From: Nocardiopsis listeri NBRC 13360
Lineage (GTDB): Bacteria > Actinomycetota > Actinomycetes > Streptosporangiales > Streptosporangiaceae
Assembly: GCF_001570765.1 (NCBI RefSeq)
Contig: NZ_BCSH01000032.1
Span: 1 to 64,000, forward strand
Reading direction: 5' to 3'
DNA: 64,000 bases
In this document: positions 34,831 through 44,471 of the stretch, piece after piece
Position numbering within the stretch: the first letter of the stretch is position 1
Layout: every line of letters begins with the position of its first letter
Made by a program: the position numbers and the translations under genes
Notes under the pieces: model-generated
Databases searched by the model: none
What the model saw: only the letters and a program-made list of their open reading frames with translations
Told to the model about the DNA's origin: nothing

Positions 34831-35193
34831 TCAGTCGGGGGTCTGGGTCTGTCCCTGGTAGACCAGGCTGCGATGGTCCACGATCGCGTATCGGGCACCC
34901 TCGCCACCGCTGGTGTGCAGGACCAGAACCTCGGTGTCCGGGTCCACGGTGTTCACGGGCACCCGGGCTCCGTCCCAGGGGCCGCCGATCACCTCGAACG
35001 GGACCTGTCCCCGTCCCCCCAGGCAGAGCAGTGCGACGGCCAGGACCGGGACGAGGCTCGCGAGGAGGAACGCCGTGTCCCCGGTCCAGGTCCAGACCAT
35101 CTTCAGCGCGGCCGTGCACAGCAAAAGGACGCAGACCGCGACGGCGCGGCCCTTTCGGGAGAGCCGTCGCTTCGCCTGGGCGCTCATGTCCAT
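34831..35193 (-). CDS. Small two-helix membrane protein of unknown function
   Basis: A 120-residue protein. A basic N-terminus (SAQAKRRLSRKGRA) is followed by two hydrophobic helices (about 17-33 and 40-58) and a soluble tail containing FEVIGGPWDGARVPVN and YAIVDHRSLVYQG. The GGPWDG segment recalls small phage and actinobacterial domains whose function is unknown. It lies 52 bases after ctaD in the same direction, so it may be cotranscribed and could be an accessory protein of the oxidase, but nothing in the sequence proves that. Confidence 0.65.
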   Translation of the reverse strand: MDMSAQAKRRLSRKGRAVAVCVLLLCTAALKMVWTWTGDTAFLLASLVPVLAVALLCLGGRGQVPFEVIGGPWDGARVPVNTVDPDTEVLVLHTSGGEGARYAIVDHRSLVYQGQTQTPD

Positions 35194-35245
35194 GACGTCC
35201 TCTTCTCGTGCCGCGCCGCGCGTCGTTGGGATCGCCTCGGTCGAG

Positions 35246-36913
35246 TCATTGCCGTTCGGGGTCGGTCCCAGAGGGCACCGCCGCGTACGGGTGGTGGAGA
35301 TCGAAGGCCGGACGCTCGGACCGGATCCGCGGCAGCGCCGTGAAGTTGTGCCGGGGCGGCGGGCAGGGCGTGGCCCACTCCAGGGAGCAGCCGTAACCCC
35401 ACGGGTCGTCCACACCGACCATCGGCGCCTTCTTCGCGGTGACGTAGATGTTCCAGAAGAAGATCAGCGTGGAGGCCGCGAGCACGAACGAGGAGATCGA
35501 GGAGATCTGGTTCAGCTCGGTGAAGCCGTCGTCGGGCAGGTAATCGGCGTAACGCCGGGGGAAGCCCGCCACGCCCAGCCAGTGCTGCACCAGGAAGGTG
35601 CCGTGGAAGCCCAGGAACAGCAGCCAGAAGTGGAACTTGCCGAGCTTCTCGTTGAGCATCTTGCCGGTGAACTTGGGCCACCAGAAGTAGAAACCCGCGA
35701 ACATCGCGAACACCACGGTGCCGAACACCACGTAGTGGAAGTGCGCCACCACGAAGTAGGAGTCGGTGACGTGGAAGTCCAGCGGCGGCGAGGCCAGGAT
35801 GACGCCGGTGATGCCACCGAAGAGGAAGGTCGCCAGGAAACCGATCGAGAACAGCATCGGCGTCTCGAAGGAGAGCTGCCCCCGCCACATCGTCCCGACC
35901 CAGTTGAAGAACTTCACACCGGTCGGTACCGCGATGAGGAAGGACATGAACGAGAAGAACGGCAACAGCACCGCTCCGGTCGCGAACATGTGGTGCGCCC
36001 ACACGGTGACCGAAAGCCCCGTGATGGCGATGGTCGCCGCCACCAGGCTCTTGTAACCGAAGATCGGCTTGCGGCTGAACACCGGCAGGATCTCGGTCAC
36101 GATACCGAAGAACGGCAACGCGATGATGTACACCTCGGGGTGGCCGAAGAACCAGAACAGGTGCTGCCACAGGATGGCACCACCGTGCGCCGGGTCGAAC
36201 ACGTGGGTACCGACCATGCGGTCGGCGCCCAGGGCGATCAGGGCACCCGTCAGGACCGGGAACGCGATGAGCACCAGGACACCGGTGAGCATGGTGTTCC
36301 AGGTGAAGATCGGCATCCGGAACATCGTCATACCGGGCGCGCGCATGCACACACCGGTGGTGATGAAGTTGACCGAACCGAGGATGGTGCCCAGGCCGGA
36401 GACGAGCAGACCCATGACCCACAGGTCGCCGCCGATCCCCGGTGAGCGGACCGCGTCCGACAGCGGGGCGTAGGCGAACCAACCGAAGCTGGCCGCGCCG
36501 CCGGGGGTCAGGAACCCGGCGATGGTGATGAGGCCCCCGAACAGGAACAGGTAGTAACTGAACAGGTTCATCCGGGGGAAGGCCACGTCGGGAGCGCCGA
36601 TCTGCAACGGCATGATCACGTTCGAGAACCCGATGAACAGCGGGGTCGCGAACAACAACAGCATGACCGTGCCGTGCATCGTGAACATCTGGTTGAACTG
36701 CTCGTTGGTCAGGACCTGTAGGCCCGGCGAGAGCAGTTCCAGACGCATCAGGACCGCCAGCACTCCACCGAAGAGGAAGAAGGTGAAGGAGGTGATCAGG
36801 TACATGTACCCGATGATCTTGTGGTCGGTCGAGGTCAACCATCCCACCACGAGTGAGCCTTTGTTCCTCACCCCTTCGGGCTCGGATGTCCGCGTGTTCG
36901 TCTCGACCGTCAT
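35246..36913 (-). CDS. ctaD: Cytochrome c oxidase subunit I (aa3 type)
   Basis: A 555-residue haem-copper oxidase subunit I that reduces oxygen to water and pumps protons in the cytoplasmic membrane. Twelve membrane helices carry the haem a and haem a3-CuB ligands: MHGTVM near residue 75, the cross-linked [11 protein letters not shown] loop near residue 255, VWAHHMF near 305 with the CuB His pair, and [13 protein letters not shown] near 385. The N-terminus is the conserved [23 protein letters not shown] precedes the ATG at 36913. Subunits II and III and the bc complex are not nearby, so this is a stand-alone copy. Its upstream region carries the left copy of the island repeat. Confidence 0.95.
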   Translation of the reverse strand: MTVETNTRTSEPEGVRNKGSLVVGWLTSTDHKIIGYMYLITSFTFFLFGGVLAVLMRLELLSPGLQVLTNEQFNQMFTMHGTVMLLLFATPLFIGFSNVIMPLQIGAPDVAFPRMNLFSYYLFLFGGLITIAGFLTPGGAASFGWFAYAPLSDAVRSPGIGGDLWVMGLLVSGLGTILGSVNFITTGVCMRAPGMTMFRMPIFTWNTMLTGVLVLIAFPVLTGALIALGADRMVGTHVFDPAHGGAILWQHLFWFFGHPEVYIIALPFFGIVTEILPVFSRKPIFGYKSLVAATIAITGLSVTVWAHHMFATGAVLLPFFSFMSFLIAVPTGVKFFNWVGTMWRGQLSFETPMLFSIGFLATFLFGGITGVILASPPLDFHVTDSYFVVAHFHYVVFGTVVFAMFAGFYFWWPKFTGKMLNEKLGKFHFWLLFLGFHGTFLVQHWLGVAGFPRRYADYLPDDGFTELNQISSISSFVLAASTLIFFWNIYVTAKKAPMVGVDDPWGYGCSLEWATPCPPPRHNFTALPRIRSERPAFDLHHPYAAVPSGTDPERQ

Positions 36914-37118
36914 GAGGTTCCTTCTGGGGTTGCGTACAAGCGAAGCCCGCCCTGTGGCGTCTGGAGAGGCGAGGGAAAGGTGATCTATGAAAGTCCGGAA
37001 AACCTTCTCCTCCGACCCGGCCCACCACAGGCGAAACGGCCGGGAGCTCGGTTCGTCCATGAATACCGAATCGAGGGAAGGCGCGCTCTCGACGGGAAGT
37101 CGACGAGTGGTTCGCACT

Positions 37119-37342
37119 CGATCCGCCAACCTAGCAGTCCCGATGCCATTTTCCCAGGAGGGCACGAGCAACTCGCCGAGCGATTCACGTGCAACAATCG
37201 GGAGACTTTATACCAGAAGGGACATTAGCCCCGAATCCTTTCGAGACCATCCCTTCGAATGGTCACGTTATATCTCGACATCCGACGTCTCGCGCCGAGT
37301 CGTTCCCTCGTCCGGTGATTGACGAACCCGGCGACCGGACAG
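37119..37342 (+). repeat. Left direct repeat flanking the RiPP island
   Basis: This segment matches 51945-52080 in the same orientation. Shared blocks include CCGCCAACC-AGCAG, GTTTTCCCAGGAG-like (here ATTTTCCCAGGAG), CGTCTCGCGCCGA and TCCGGTG-TTGACG, ending at GACCGG-CAG. This copy holds about 90 extra bases in the middle (roughly 37175-37265). The right copy is the upstream region of the DUF2267/formate dehydrogenase operon; this copy sits upstream of ctaD and has a degenerate -10 (GGACAG instead of GGGCAG). Confidence 0.7.
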
Positions 37343-37487
37343 TGGAATGACCCCGGGGACCTTAAAATAGGTTTTTAAGCGACAACCCGAAACCTAAGGG
37401 AGAAACGGCCGTTCAGCGGACATAGACGTGGAGCGCCGGGGAGAAGGCGAGGTGTCGCATCTTGCCGGGCCACCGTGAAGGGCCCCA
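37343..37487. other. Junction of the repeat with mobile-element remnants
   Basis: Short AT-containing stretch (CTTAAAATAGGTTTTTAAG near 37360-37378 is a palindrome-like element) followed by GC-rich sequence with no intact gene. It may hold a former insertion-sequence end, but no clear terminal repeat can be matched within the window. Confidence 0.3.
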
Positions 37488-38110
37488 CGTGATCACCTAT
37501 CGCGCCACCCTCGACGCCTCCAGCATCCGGCGTCGACCTCCCGGGCTCCACGGCGTCGCCCGCGGTGAGAGGGGACCGTAGTCCCGGATTGCCTGGGTGA
37601 GCATGGGTCCGGGGATGTGCGTGGTAGTGATCCACGGTGTCTCGGCGTCGGAGTCGACGTCCACGGCATGGGCGGGGTGGAAGGCGCCGACCCTGCGCGC
37701 GGCATCGGCCTCCCGGGCGAATCAGGAGCGAAAACCGTCTTCCTGAGCGAGCTCGGGGCGGATCGTCTTGATGACGATCGGGTGTCCGGACACGGTCGTG
37801 GCGAGGTGGACTTGGGGCACTACTGCTCCTCTACCAAGCTGGTCTCGGACCTGATCACCCGCGCCGCCGGGTAAACACAACTGGACCCCGACCGCATCAG
37901 CTTCACCACCGCCCTCAACTCCGCCCGTCGCTCGGTCAACCAGACCGGTCGGCGTTTTTGCCCCTGAACACCTGGCGGCCTTGGACATGTGGGCGTTCGG
38001 CGAGCTGATGGACGACCTGCTGCCCCCTCGCCGCTGCCGGTCCGCTCCTCGCGAGGTCACCCGGCGCTCTTTCCGGTTCCCCACTCGGGACCGCACCAGG
38101 CCCGCCTCGG
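37488..38110 (+). pseudogene. Remnants of transposase genes
   Basis: Two decayed pieces. Around 37488-37530 the plus strand reads VITYRATLDAS, the usual start of actinobacterial IS5-type transposases, then degenerates. Around 37877-38105 it reads LDPDRISFTTALNSARRSV, then after frameshifts HLAALDMWAFGELMDDLLPPR and RRCRSAPREVTRRSFRF, the typical C-terminal end of IS4-family transposases. Neither piece has an intact frame or a DDE set. They lie between the left repeat and hypF, as expected at the edge of acquired DNA. Confidence 0.55.
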
Positions 38111-38165
38111 TCAGAGCACGACATCGAGTCCACCTCTGGTGCCTCACCCCACCAGTGAAAACACC

Positions 38166-40592
38166 TTAAAACAACGGTGTTGGCACCGAGCCCTCACCCG
38201 CCCGGCTACGGGCCGGAGCGGCCAGGTTCTCGAGTCGCGCCGCCGCCACCGCCGCCTGGCCGAGAGCGATACCTCCATCATGACAAGGAACCGATGTGTT
38301 CTTGTACACAGCGAATCCACGCTCCCGGAGCGAGACCGTGACCAGTTCGAGCAGAAGCGCGTTCTGGAATACCCCTCCGCTCAACGCCACTCGACCGTGT
38401 CCGTGGATGTGGCGGGCGGCCTCGCAACACGAGGTAATGAGGCCGGCGACGGCGTGATGGAAGCGGAAGGCGATCTCGGGCACAGGCACTCCTGCCGACA
38501 TGTCGTCCACCACCCCTTGGACCATTGGTCGAGTCTCAATCGGGCCGATGTATGAGGGAGAGGTACCCCATGAAGGATCGGAAAGGACCGGCAACGCCTC
38601 ACGTTCGGGCACATGGAGCAGAGCGGCCTCCTCTAACATCACCGCCGCCTGGCCTTCGTACTGATTCTCGTCGCAGATTCCGAGGATGGCCGATACGGCA
38701 TCGAACAGTCTTCCCATACTTGATGTACGGGGTGAGACCGCCGGGTCGGCGATCAGCCTGTCGAGCGCCGACGACTTATCCGGTGACAGTTCCCGCAACA
38801 GAGGTACCGCGACCGTGTCGGTGTCCGCGCCGAAAGCTTCGCGCAGGTACACGTATCCGAGCATCCAGGGATGTGCCAGAGCACGACCGCCACCGGGCAA
38901 GGGCACTTGGGCAAGGTGAGCGAAGCGCTCAAAGCCCTTCAGGTCTCCTACGAAGAACTCTCCACCCCAGATGGTGCCGTCCGGGCCGTAGCCGGTCCCA
39001 TCTGCCGCGACCCCGATGAGCGGGCCTTCGAGGCCGTGCTCTGCGATGACACTCGCGATGTGCGCCTCATGATGCTGGACGCCGATCTTGAGCGGAACAG
39101 CAGACTGGTGCGCGTACCGGGTCGATCCATAGTGCGGGTGTAGATCATGCACGACCACCGCCGGCATGACATCGAAAAGACGCTGGTAGTGCTCAACGGT
39201 TTCAGCGAAAGACCGAAGCGTAGCATCCGTGCTCAGCTTGCCGATGTGATGGCTCACAAACGCCTGATCGTGTTCGACCAAGCAGAAGGTGTTCTTGTTG
39301 TTGGCTCCGCATGCCAACAACGGCACCGGTGAGGAAAGTGCCAGCCGTAGTGGAGCGGGCGCGTAACCACGTGCACGCCGCAGGACCTGGGGAGATCCTG
39401 CGGTGATGCGGACCAGTGAGTCATCACATCGCATATGGATGGGGCGGTTATTCGTCAGTACCGCATCGGCGATATCCGGCAGCAGCGCTGAGGCCTCCTC
39501 ATCATGGTAGATGATGGGATCGTCGCTAGCGTTGGCGCTGGTCATCACCAGCGCTACGGGGCTCTCTCGGGGAAAATGCTCTCGGCAGGAGGCCAGCAGG
39601 AGATGATGCACCGGAGTGTAGGGCAGCATGACTCCCAATGTCCCCACCCCCGGAGCGACACCTTCCATGATCGTGCCCTGTTCCTGTTCCAGCAATCGGC
39701 GCAAGAGGACGATGGGGCGCTGGACCGACCGAAGGAGTTCCTCTTCCTCAGCCGACATAACGCACATGGACCGCGCCACGGTCACATCCTCGACCATGAC
39801 CGCCAGGGGCCTCGCCTCCCGGTTCTTCCTCCGACGCAGTTCGGCGACGGCCTTCGGATTACCCGCGTCGCAGGCCAGGTGAAAACCTCCCAGGCCTTTC
39901 ACGGCGAGGACTCCGCCTCTAGCCAGCAGGTCAGCTGCTTGTGCGAGTGAGCCGTCCGCGACGGCCTGCCGGAGGTTCCCATCACCGTCCGGTCGTGTCC
40001 ACCTCAGGAACTCCAGGTTCGGGCCACAGTCGGGACAAGCGTTGGGCTGGGCGTGGAAGCGACGATCGGATGGGGTGTCGTACTCCGTGGCGCACCGGGA
40101 GCACAGCGGAAAGTCGAGCATGGTGGTGTTCACGCGGTCATAAGGCACATCCATGGTGATGGTGAATCGCGGACCACAATTGGTGCAGTTGATGAACGGA
40201 TATCGGTGGCGTCGGTCGGTCGGGGTGAGCAATTCCGCATGACATTGTTCGCACAGTGCACTGTCCGGGGATATCAGCGTGTTACGCCCATCGCGCCCCT
40301 GTCGACTGCGAGAGATACTGAACTCACAATCGTGCCGCAGTTCCATCGGCTCGTCGACCACCCGATCGACACGAGCCAGCGGCGGTGGGTGGTTCCGCAA
40401 CCGAACGATGAACGCCGCGAGATCCGTGCCCTTACCCTCAACCTCGATGAACACACCGTCGCTGTCGTTACCGACGAAACCGTTGAGTCGGTGTCGCTGC
40501 GCCTCTTGATAGACGAACGGACGGAACCCGACACCTTGGACGATGCCCCGAACAAAAATCCTCCTGCGCACGATGTTCGTCGTAGACTGCAT
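38166..40592 (-). CDS. hypF: HypF-type carbamoyltransferase
   Basis: An 808-residue protein with the full HypF architecture: acylphosphatase domain (GIVQGVGFRPFVYQEAQR near residue 16), two zinc fingers (CEQC...CTNC near 115 and CSRC...CPDC near 165), YrdC-like domain (VLAVKGLGGFHLACDA near 235, KNREARPLAVMV) and a Kae1-like C-terminal domain (VHDLHPHYGSTRYAHQ, VQHHEAHIASVIAEH, GVAADGTGYGPDGTIWGGEF, LSGGVFQNALLLE). HypF carbamoylates the C-terminal Cys of HypE in [NiFe]-hydrogenase maturation. Here no hydrogenase or other hyp gene is near. It is the last gene of the YcaO/TfuA operon, 33 bases after the methyltransferase, and the operon's putative precursor peptide also ends in Cys. A tailoring role is inferred. 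Visibly lower GC than flanking genes. Confidence 0.93.
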   Translation of the reverse strand: MQSTTNIVRRRIFVRGIVQGVGFRPFVYQEAQRHRLNGFVGNDSDGVFIEVEGKGTDLAAFIVRLRNHPPPLARVDRVVDEPMELRHDCEFSISRSRQGRDGRNTLISPDSALCEQCHAELLTPTDRRHRYPFINCTNCGPRFTITMDVPYDRVNTTMLDFPLCSRCATEYDTPSDRRFHAQPNACPDCGPNLEFLRWTRPDGDGNLRQAVADGSLAQAADLLARGGVLAVKGLGGFHLACDAGNPKAVAELRRRKNREARPLAVMVEDVTVARSMCVMSAEEEELLRSVQRPIVLLRRLLEQEQGTIMEGVAPGVGTLGVMLPYTPVHHLLLASCREHFPRESPVALVMTSANASDDPIIYHDEEASALLPDIADAVLTNNRPIHMRCDDSLVRITAGSPQVLRRARGYAPAPLRLALSSPVPLLACGANNKNTFCLVEHDQAFVSHHIGKLSTDATLRSFAETVEHYQRLFDVMPAVVVHDLHPHYGSTRYAHQSAVPLKIGVQHHEAHIASVIAEHGLEGPLIGVAADGTGYGPDGTIWGGEFFVGDLKGFERFAHLAQVPLPGGGRALAHPWMLGYVYLREAFGADTDTVAVPLLRELSPDKSSALDRLIADPAVSPRTSSMGRLFDAVSAILGICDENQYEGQAAVMLEEAALLHVPEREALPVLSDPSWGTSPSYIGPIETRPMVQGVVDDMSAGVPVPEIAFRFHHAVAGLITSCCEAARHIHGHGRVALSGGVFQNALLLELVTVSLRERGFAVYKNTSVPCHDGGIALGQAAVAAARLENLAAPARSRAGEGSVPTPLF

Positions 40593-40625
40593 GGCTGTAC
40601 CTTCCTCAGTGAGCCATGGGCGTGG

Positions 40626-41393
40626 TCACCCCTTGTGTGCCAGACATGCCAGGTAGCGGGGCCCATCCGTAGTGACATCCACCAATTCCCAGTCGCCGCC
40701 CTCAACGATTTCAGCGAGCTCTGTGGGTGACGCGAGCAGATAGTCGAACCAGTCAGTGGCCAAGGACCCGTCGCGAATACGGAATCGTTGTTGCCCCGGT
40801 AGACGGCCCACTGCCCGATTCCCCGCGGCGTAGGCCGTGTGCTCGGAGCTCGTGAGCATGCCCGGGTCGATACCGACCCCGAGCAACACTCCACCGGGTA
40901 GGGCCGCTCCCGCCAGCGCGGACAGCGCGGCGGAGGCCCTCTCCCGGCTACCCAGGAGTCCTAGGTTCTGCCCGCCGAGAAGAATGGTGCCGAACTGATA
41001 CCGGATCCGGTCCAGGTTCTCGACGCCGGCCTCCACGACCTCGACCCCACGTTCCCTGGCGACCGCGGCCGCACCGGCGGAGGGTTCCACTCCGACGACC
41101 TCGACGCCCTGGTTCATCAGATGCACCGCGTGTCGCCCCGGGCCACATCCCACGTCCAAGACCCGGCCCTGCACTCGTTCACAGGCGAGTCTCTCCACAC
41201 GATTCCACCCCTCCTCGGGGGCGAAGTACTTGGCCACGTCGTGCACGGTCAACATGCCGTCATCTCTCTCAATGACCTCGTAAGCGACACCGGAAACACC
41301 GCCCCGCCGCCAAGCCCTGGTCACGGCACGCCCGAACGCGTCACCGGTGCGCGTCACCGGATCACCGACGTATGGTCTTGTGCCCACGGTCAT
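40626..41393 (-). CDS. Class I SAM-dependent methyltransferase
   Basis: A 255-residue Rossmann-fold methyltransferase. VLDVGCGPGRHAVHLM near residue 75 is motif I, VVGVEPS is the acidic-loop strand, and GTILLGGQNLGLLG the motif IV region (with Gly-Gly-Gln-Asn instead of a more usual Asp-Pro pattern). A C-terminal meander DWFDYLLASPTELAEIV closes the fold. Acceptor unknown: N, O or S methylation of the peptide product are all possible. Start overlaps the MFS gene stop (ATGA). It belongs to the thioamide/pyrrole operon. Confidence 0.87.
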   Translation of the reverse strand: MTVGTRPYVGDPVTRTGDAFGRAVTRAWRRGGVSGVAYEVIERDDGMLTVHDVAKYFAPEEGWNRVERLACERVQGRVLDVGCGPGRHAVHLMNQGVEVVGVEPSAGAAAVARERGVEVVEAGVENLDRIRYQFGTILLGGQNLGLLGSRERASAALSALAGAALPGGVLLGVGIDPGMLTSSEHTAYAAGNRAVGRLPGQQRFRIRDGSLATDWFDYLLASPTELAEIVEGGDWELVDVTTDGPRYLACLAHKG

Positions 41394-42664
41394 TCCTTCT
41401 CCCACTCGGGTGGCAGCGATCGGTGCTTACGCAGCGGCGAGCGGACCAGGAGCACCACGGGGATCGCCATGATGACAACGCCGATCCACAGGGCCGTCGA
41501 GGTGGACCACACGGCTGCCATGGCTCCACCGATGAGCGCTCCCAATGGGAGCGTGCCTTGAGTCACGACCCCGTTGGCAGCCGTCACCCTCGCCATGAAC
41601 AGGGTGGATGTGACCCGGACTCGCAGCCCCGCGGCCGCGATGGCTCTGCCCACCACGACGAACCCGATGAGCATCTGGGCCGTGGCCACCAGCGGTACAG
41701 CGACTGCGGGAATGAGACCGGCCATGGGAGCGGCGACCACCGCCACAGGGGCGAGCGCGGAAAAGACCATGGTCATGCGGATCTCACCGAAACGCCTCCG
41801 TAGACCGGGGGCGACCAGGGACGCGGTGATACCGGCCACGGCTCCCATGGTGGACAGCAGGCCGTACATCCACGGTTCCATCCCGATGTCCCGCAACAGA
41901 AAGAGCGGCAAAACCGTGAGGATGACGCCGGCGCCCAGGTTGTTGAGCGCTGCCTGGGAGATCAACAACCGCAGCAACGGCTGGCGCACCACGATCCGTA
42001 ATCCTTCGACGATCTCCTGCCGAAGTCGACGCCGTCGCCCGTGCCTTCGGTCACCAGCGTCCTCATCGACCCTGATGCTCCGTACAAGCAGAAGCGACAC
42101 CAGGTGGAAGAACGAGGCCATCGCATACAGCAGGGGGGCCGCCACCACCTGCGTCAGAACGCCGGCCGTGCTCGGTGCCACGGCCTGGATGGTGCTTTTG
42201 GATGTTTGCAGCCGCGCGTTACCATCCGCGACACGCCGCTTCGTGATGATGAGCGGGAGGACGCTGATATGAGACACGTCGAAGAACACACCCGCGACGC
42301 TGGTGGCGACCGCTACGACGAACAGGTGTGGGACAGTCAACCAGTCCAGCCAGTAGGCCACCGGGACGCTCGCGAAAGCCAGGGCATAGACGATCTCCGC
42401 GATGATCATCACGGTGCGTTTCGTCCAGCGATCGATCCAGGCCCCTGCGGGCAGACCAACGGCCAGGTATCCGATCCTCGCGCACACGGCGATGAGGCCG
42501 ATCTCCATCGGCCCCGCCTCCAGGAGGAGCACCGCGGTGATGGGAAGGGCGAACGCCGCGACCTCGGCCGCCGAGTAACGGAATCCGTCGGCGAACCACA
42601 GCCGCCGGAAACAAGGGTCTCGCATCACCTCTGACGTATCTTCACCACGCGATTCGGTCACCAT
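41390..42664 (-). CDS. MFS transporter (probable product exporter)
   Basis: A 424-residue major facilitator with 12 predicted membrane helices. The cytoplasmic loop between helices 2 and 3 reads GLPAGAWIDRWTKRTVMI, matching the MFS motif A (GxxaDRxGRR). The long charged central loop VDEDAGDRRHGRRRRLRQEI separates the two six-helix halves. It resembles the MFS 3 / enterobactin exporter-type subgroup. In this operon it is the likely exporter of the finished metabolite and may provide self-resistance. It overlaps the adenylation gene by seven bases. Confidence 0.88.
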   Translation of the reverse strand: MVTESRGEDTSEVMRDPCFRRLWFADGFRYSAAEVAAFALPITAVLLLEAGPMEIGLIAVCARIGYLAVGLPAGAWIDRWTKRTVMIIAEIVYALAFASVPVAYWLDWLTVPHLFVVAVATSVAGVFFDVSHISVLPLIITKRRVADGNARLQTSKSTIQAVAPSTAGVLTQVVAAPLLYAMASFFHLVSLLLVRSIRVDEDAGDRRHGRRRRLRQEIVEGLRIVVRQPLLRLLISQAALNNLGAGVILTVLPLFLLRDIGMEPWMYGLLSTMGAVAGITASLVAPGLRRRFGEIRMTMVFSALAPVAVVAAPMAGLIPAVAVPLVATAQMLIGFVVVGRAIAAAGLRVRVTSTLFMARVTAANGVVTQGTLPLGALIGGAMAAVWSTSTALWIGVVIMAIPVVLLVRSPLRKHRSLPPEWEKE

Positions 42665-44226
42665 ACGACTGAGACCCCTTCACCTCGAAGGGCGTTGGAG
42701 GAGAGCGCGAGTTCGGACAGACGGCGGCGGTCCGCTTTCCCGTTGCTGAGGGTGGGCCATGTGTCGGTAAGGGAGATAATGCGTTGAGGCACCATGTATG
42801 GAGGTAGGGCTGTACGGACGGCTTGTGCCAACAGCGTGAGCGCCTCGGCCTGAGCCGACGGCGCGGGTTGGACGAACACGGTGATCGTGTTGCCAAAGAG
42901 GGGGTCGGGCGCGGCCACCGCCACACAGGCTCCCACTCCTGGCAATCCCGTGATCACCTCTTCCACCTCGCCCAGCTCGATTCGGTGCCCGCGGGACTTG
43001 ATCTGCTGGTCGTTACGGCCGATGAACACCAGGTCACCGTGGGCGTCGATTCGGACGTTGTCACCCGTCGCGTACCAGATACGACCATCGGGGGTGGCGA
43101 CGAAGGCGTCGCGGTCGTCCCGTTCATCGATGTAGCCGGCCATGACCGTGTCACCGCGCACCAAGAGTTCACCGACCTCCCCCTCTGGCACCGGTCTCCG
43201 TCGTTCGTCAACGATGGAGAGCTCGACCTCAGGCAAGGCCCGCCCGATCGGAACCGGTTCATCAAGGGGATGTCCGCTGCGCACTTCGTGGTAGGTACAC
43301 ACGTTGGTCTCGGTCGGCCCGTACAGATTCCACACCCGGATCGCGGGTATCGCCGCGCGCAGTGCGGCCACATCCGGCGGGCGCACCACTTCCCCCGCCA
43401 GAGCGACCACCCTCAGCGACCGGATTCCGGCCACGAGTTCGGTCCCGCGACGGGTGAGCCAGGCGAGGGTGGACGGCACCGTGTACCAGACGGTCGCCCC
43501 CGCATCGCGACAGAATTCGGCGTATCCGGCGGGGAGCGGCGCCACCGACGGAGGTAGTACAGCCACCGCCGCTCCGACACGACAGGCACCGAAAAGGTCG
43601 AGGATCGATAGGTCGAAATGTAAGGGGGCCGAGTTCACGAGTACGTCGTCACCGGTCAGTTCGAGTTCCGACACGGCCCAATCCAAGAAAGCTCGAGCAC
43701 TGGCGTGGGTGTGTACCACCCCTTTGGGTCGACCGGTGCTCCCCGAGGTATGCAGTACATACGCGATGTCCACGATGTGAGAAGATCGCGGGTCGGGTAG
43801 CGGAGCGAACCACAGGTCCTCGGTGATCGGCCTCGGTACCGTGATAGGGGACCAACGTAAATCCGGATCCGTTCGCTCCCAGACCTCGCGGGTCGGACCG
43901 TCGGCCAGGAGGGCTCTGGGTTTTTGCCCATTGATGATGGCGTCGTTCCGATCGCGCGGCGCCGACGCATCGAGCGGCACGTAGCCCGCGCCGGCCCTGA
44001 GAATTCCATGCACGGCCGCGACGGCGGCCGCGGACTTGTGACCGTGCCAGGCGACACAATCTCCGTCGGTCACACCGTACGCGGCGAGCTCAACGGAGAT
44101 CTTCTCCACCGCGGCGGTCAACCTCTCGTACGTGAGTACGCCACCCTCGTGGATCACCGCGACGCGGTCGCCGTGCTGTTCGGCGGCACGGCGCAGATCG
44201 CTCGCGAGAGCGCTCTCCCCCTTCAT
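42658..44226 (-). CDS. Stand-alone L-prolyl-AMP ligase (NRPS adenylation domain)
   Basis: A 522-residue adenylation enzyme with core motifs A3 HTSGSTGRPKGVV, A5 NLYGPTETN, A7 YATGDNVR, A8 RNDQQIKSRGHRIELGEVE and A10 NGKADRR (catalytic Lys). Reading the specificity pocket by alignment to GrsA gives D-L-L-Y-A-A-L-V-C, one change from the D-L-L-Y-L-A-L-V-C code of prolyl-AMP ligases such as PltF and RedM. It should activate L-proline and load it on the adjacent carrier protein. With the acyl-CoA dehydrogenase this makes the classic three-gene set for pyrrole-2-carboxyl-S-carrier. Start at 44226 overlaps the carrier gene stop by one base. No condensation domain is present. Confidence 0.9.
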   Translation of the reverse strand: MKGESALASDLRRAAEQHGDRVAVIHEGGVLTYERLTAAVEKISVELAAYGVTDGDCVAWHGHKSAAAVAAVHGILRAGAGYVPLDASAPRDRNDAIINGQKPRALLADGPTREVWERTDPDLRWSPITVPRPITEDLWFAPLPDPRSSHIVDIAYVLHTSGSTGRPKGVVHTHASARAFLDWAVSELELTGDDVLVNSAPLHFDLSILDLFGACRVGAAVAVLPPSVAPLPAGYAEFCRDAGATVWYTVPSTLAWLTRRGTELVAGIRSLRVVALAGEVVRPPDVAALRAAIPAIRVWNLYGPTETNVCTYHEVRSGHPLDEPVPIGRALPEVELSIVDERRRPVPEGEVGELLVRGDTVMAGYIDERDDRDAFVATPDGRIWYATGDNVRIDAHGDLVFIGRNDQQIKSRGHRIELGEVEEVITGLPGVGACVAVAAPDPLFGNTITVFVQPAPSAQAEALTLLAQAVRTALPPYMVPQRIISLTDTWPTLSNGKADRRRLSELALSSNALRGEGVSVVW

Positions 44227-44471
44227 CAGCAACCCTTCGTGGCCAAGAACGCGCGCATCGCGCTGATAGAAGCGAAATTGCGCGGCAAGAGCTCTGCATC
44301 TCGGATGGGAACACCGAGTTGGTTTTCAAGTCGGGAGGCGACTTTGAGTACGGCGAGCGAATCCAGGACCTGTTGCGTGATCAACTGTGTCTCATCGTCG
44401 CCGTCGAATGCAGGGGCGGCCTTGTGCACGGCCTCCCTGATGACAGTGAGCACTCCGTCGTCAACGGTCAC
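44226..44471 (-). CDS. Peptidyl carrier protein
   Basis: An 81-residue stand-alone carrier. The phosphopantetheine site is Ser38 in VLDSLAVLKVASRLE (D-S-L motif), followed by ENQLGVPIRDAELLPRNF as helix 3. It would hold prolyl and later pyrrolyl as thioesters, like PltL or RedO. GTG start at 44471 overlaps the dehydrogenase stop (GTGA), and its stop overlaps the ligase start. A phosphopantetheinyl transferase must be supplied from elsewhere. Confidence 0.9.
   Translation of the reverse strand: MTVDDGVLTVIREAVHKAAPAFDGDDETQLITQQVLDSLAVLKVASRLENQLGVPIRDAELLPRNFASISAMRAFLATKGC

Noticed and set aside
38166-40592. HypF as part of a [NiFe]-hydrogenase maturation locus
   Set aside because: No hydrogenase subunit, HypE, HypC or HypD is in the window, and the nearby formate dehydrogenase is a molybdenum enzyme that needs no HypF. 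The genome outside the window could still change this.
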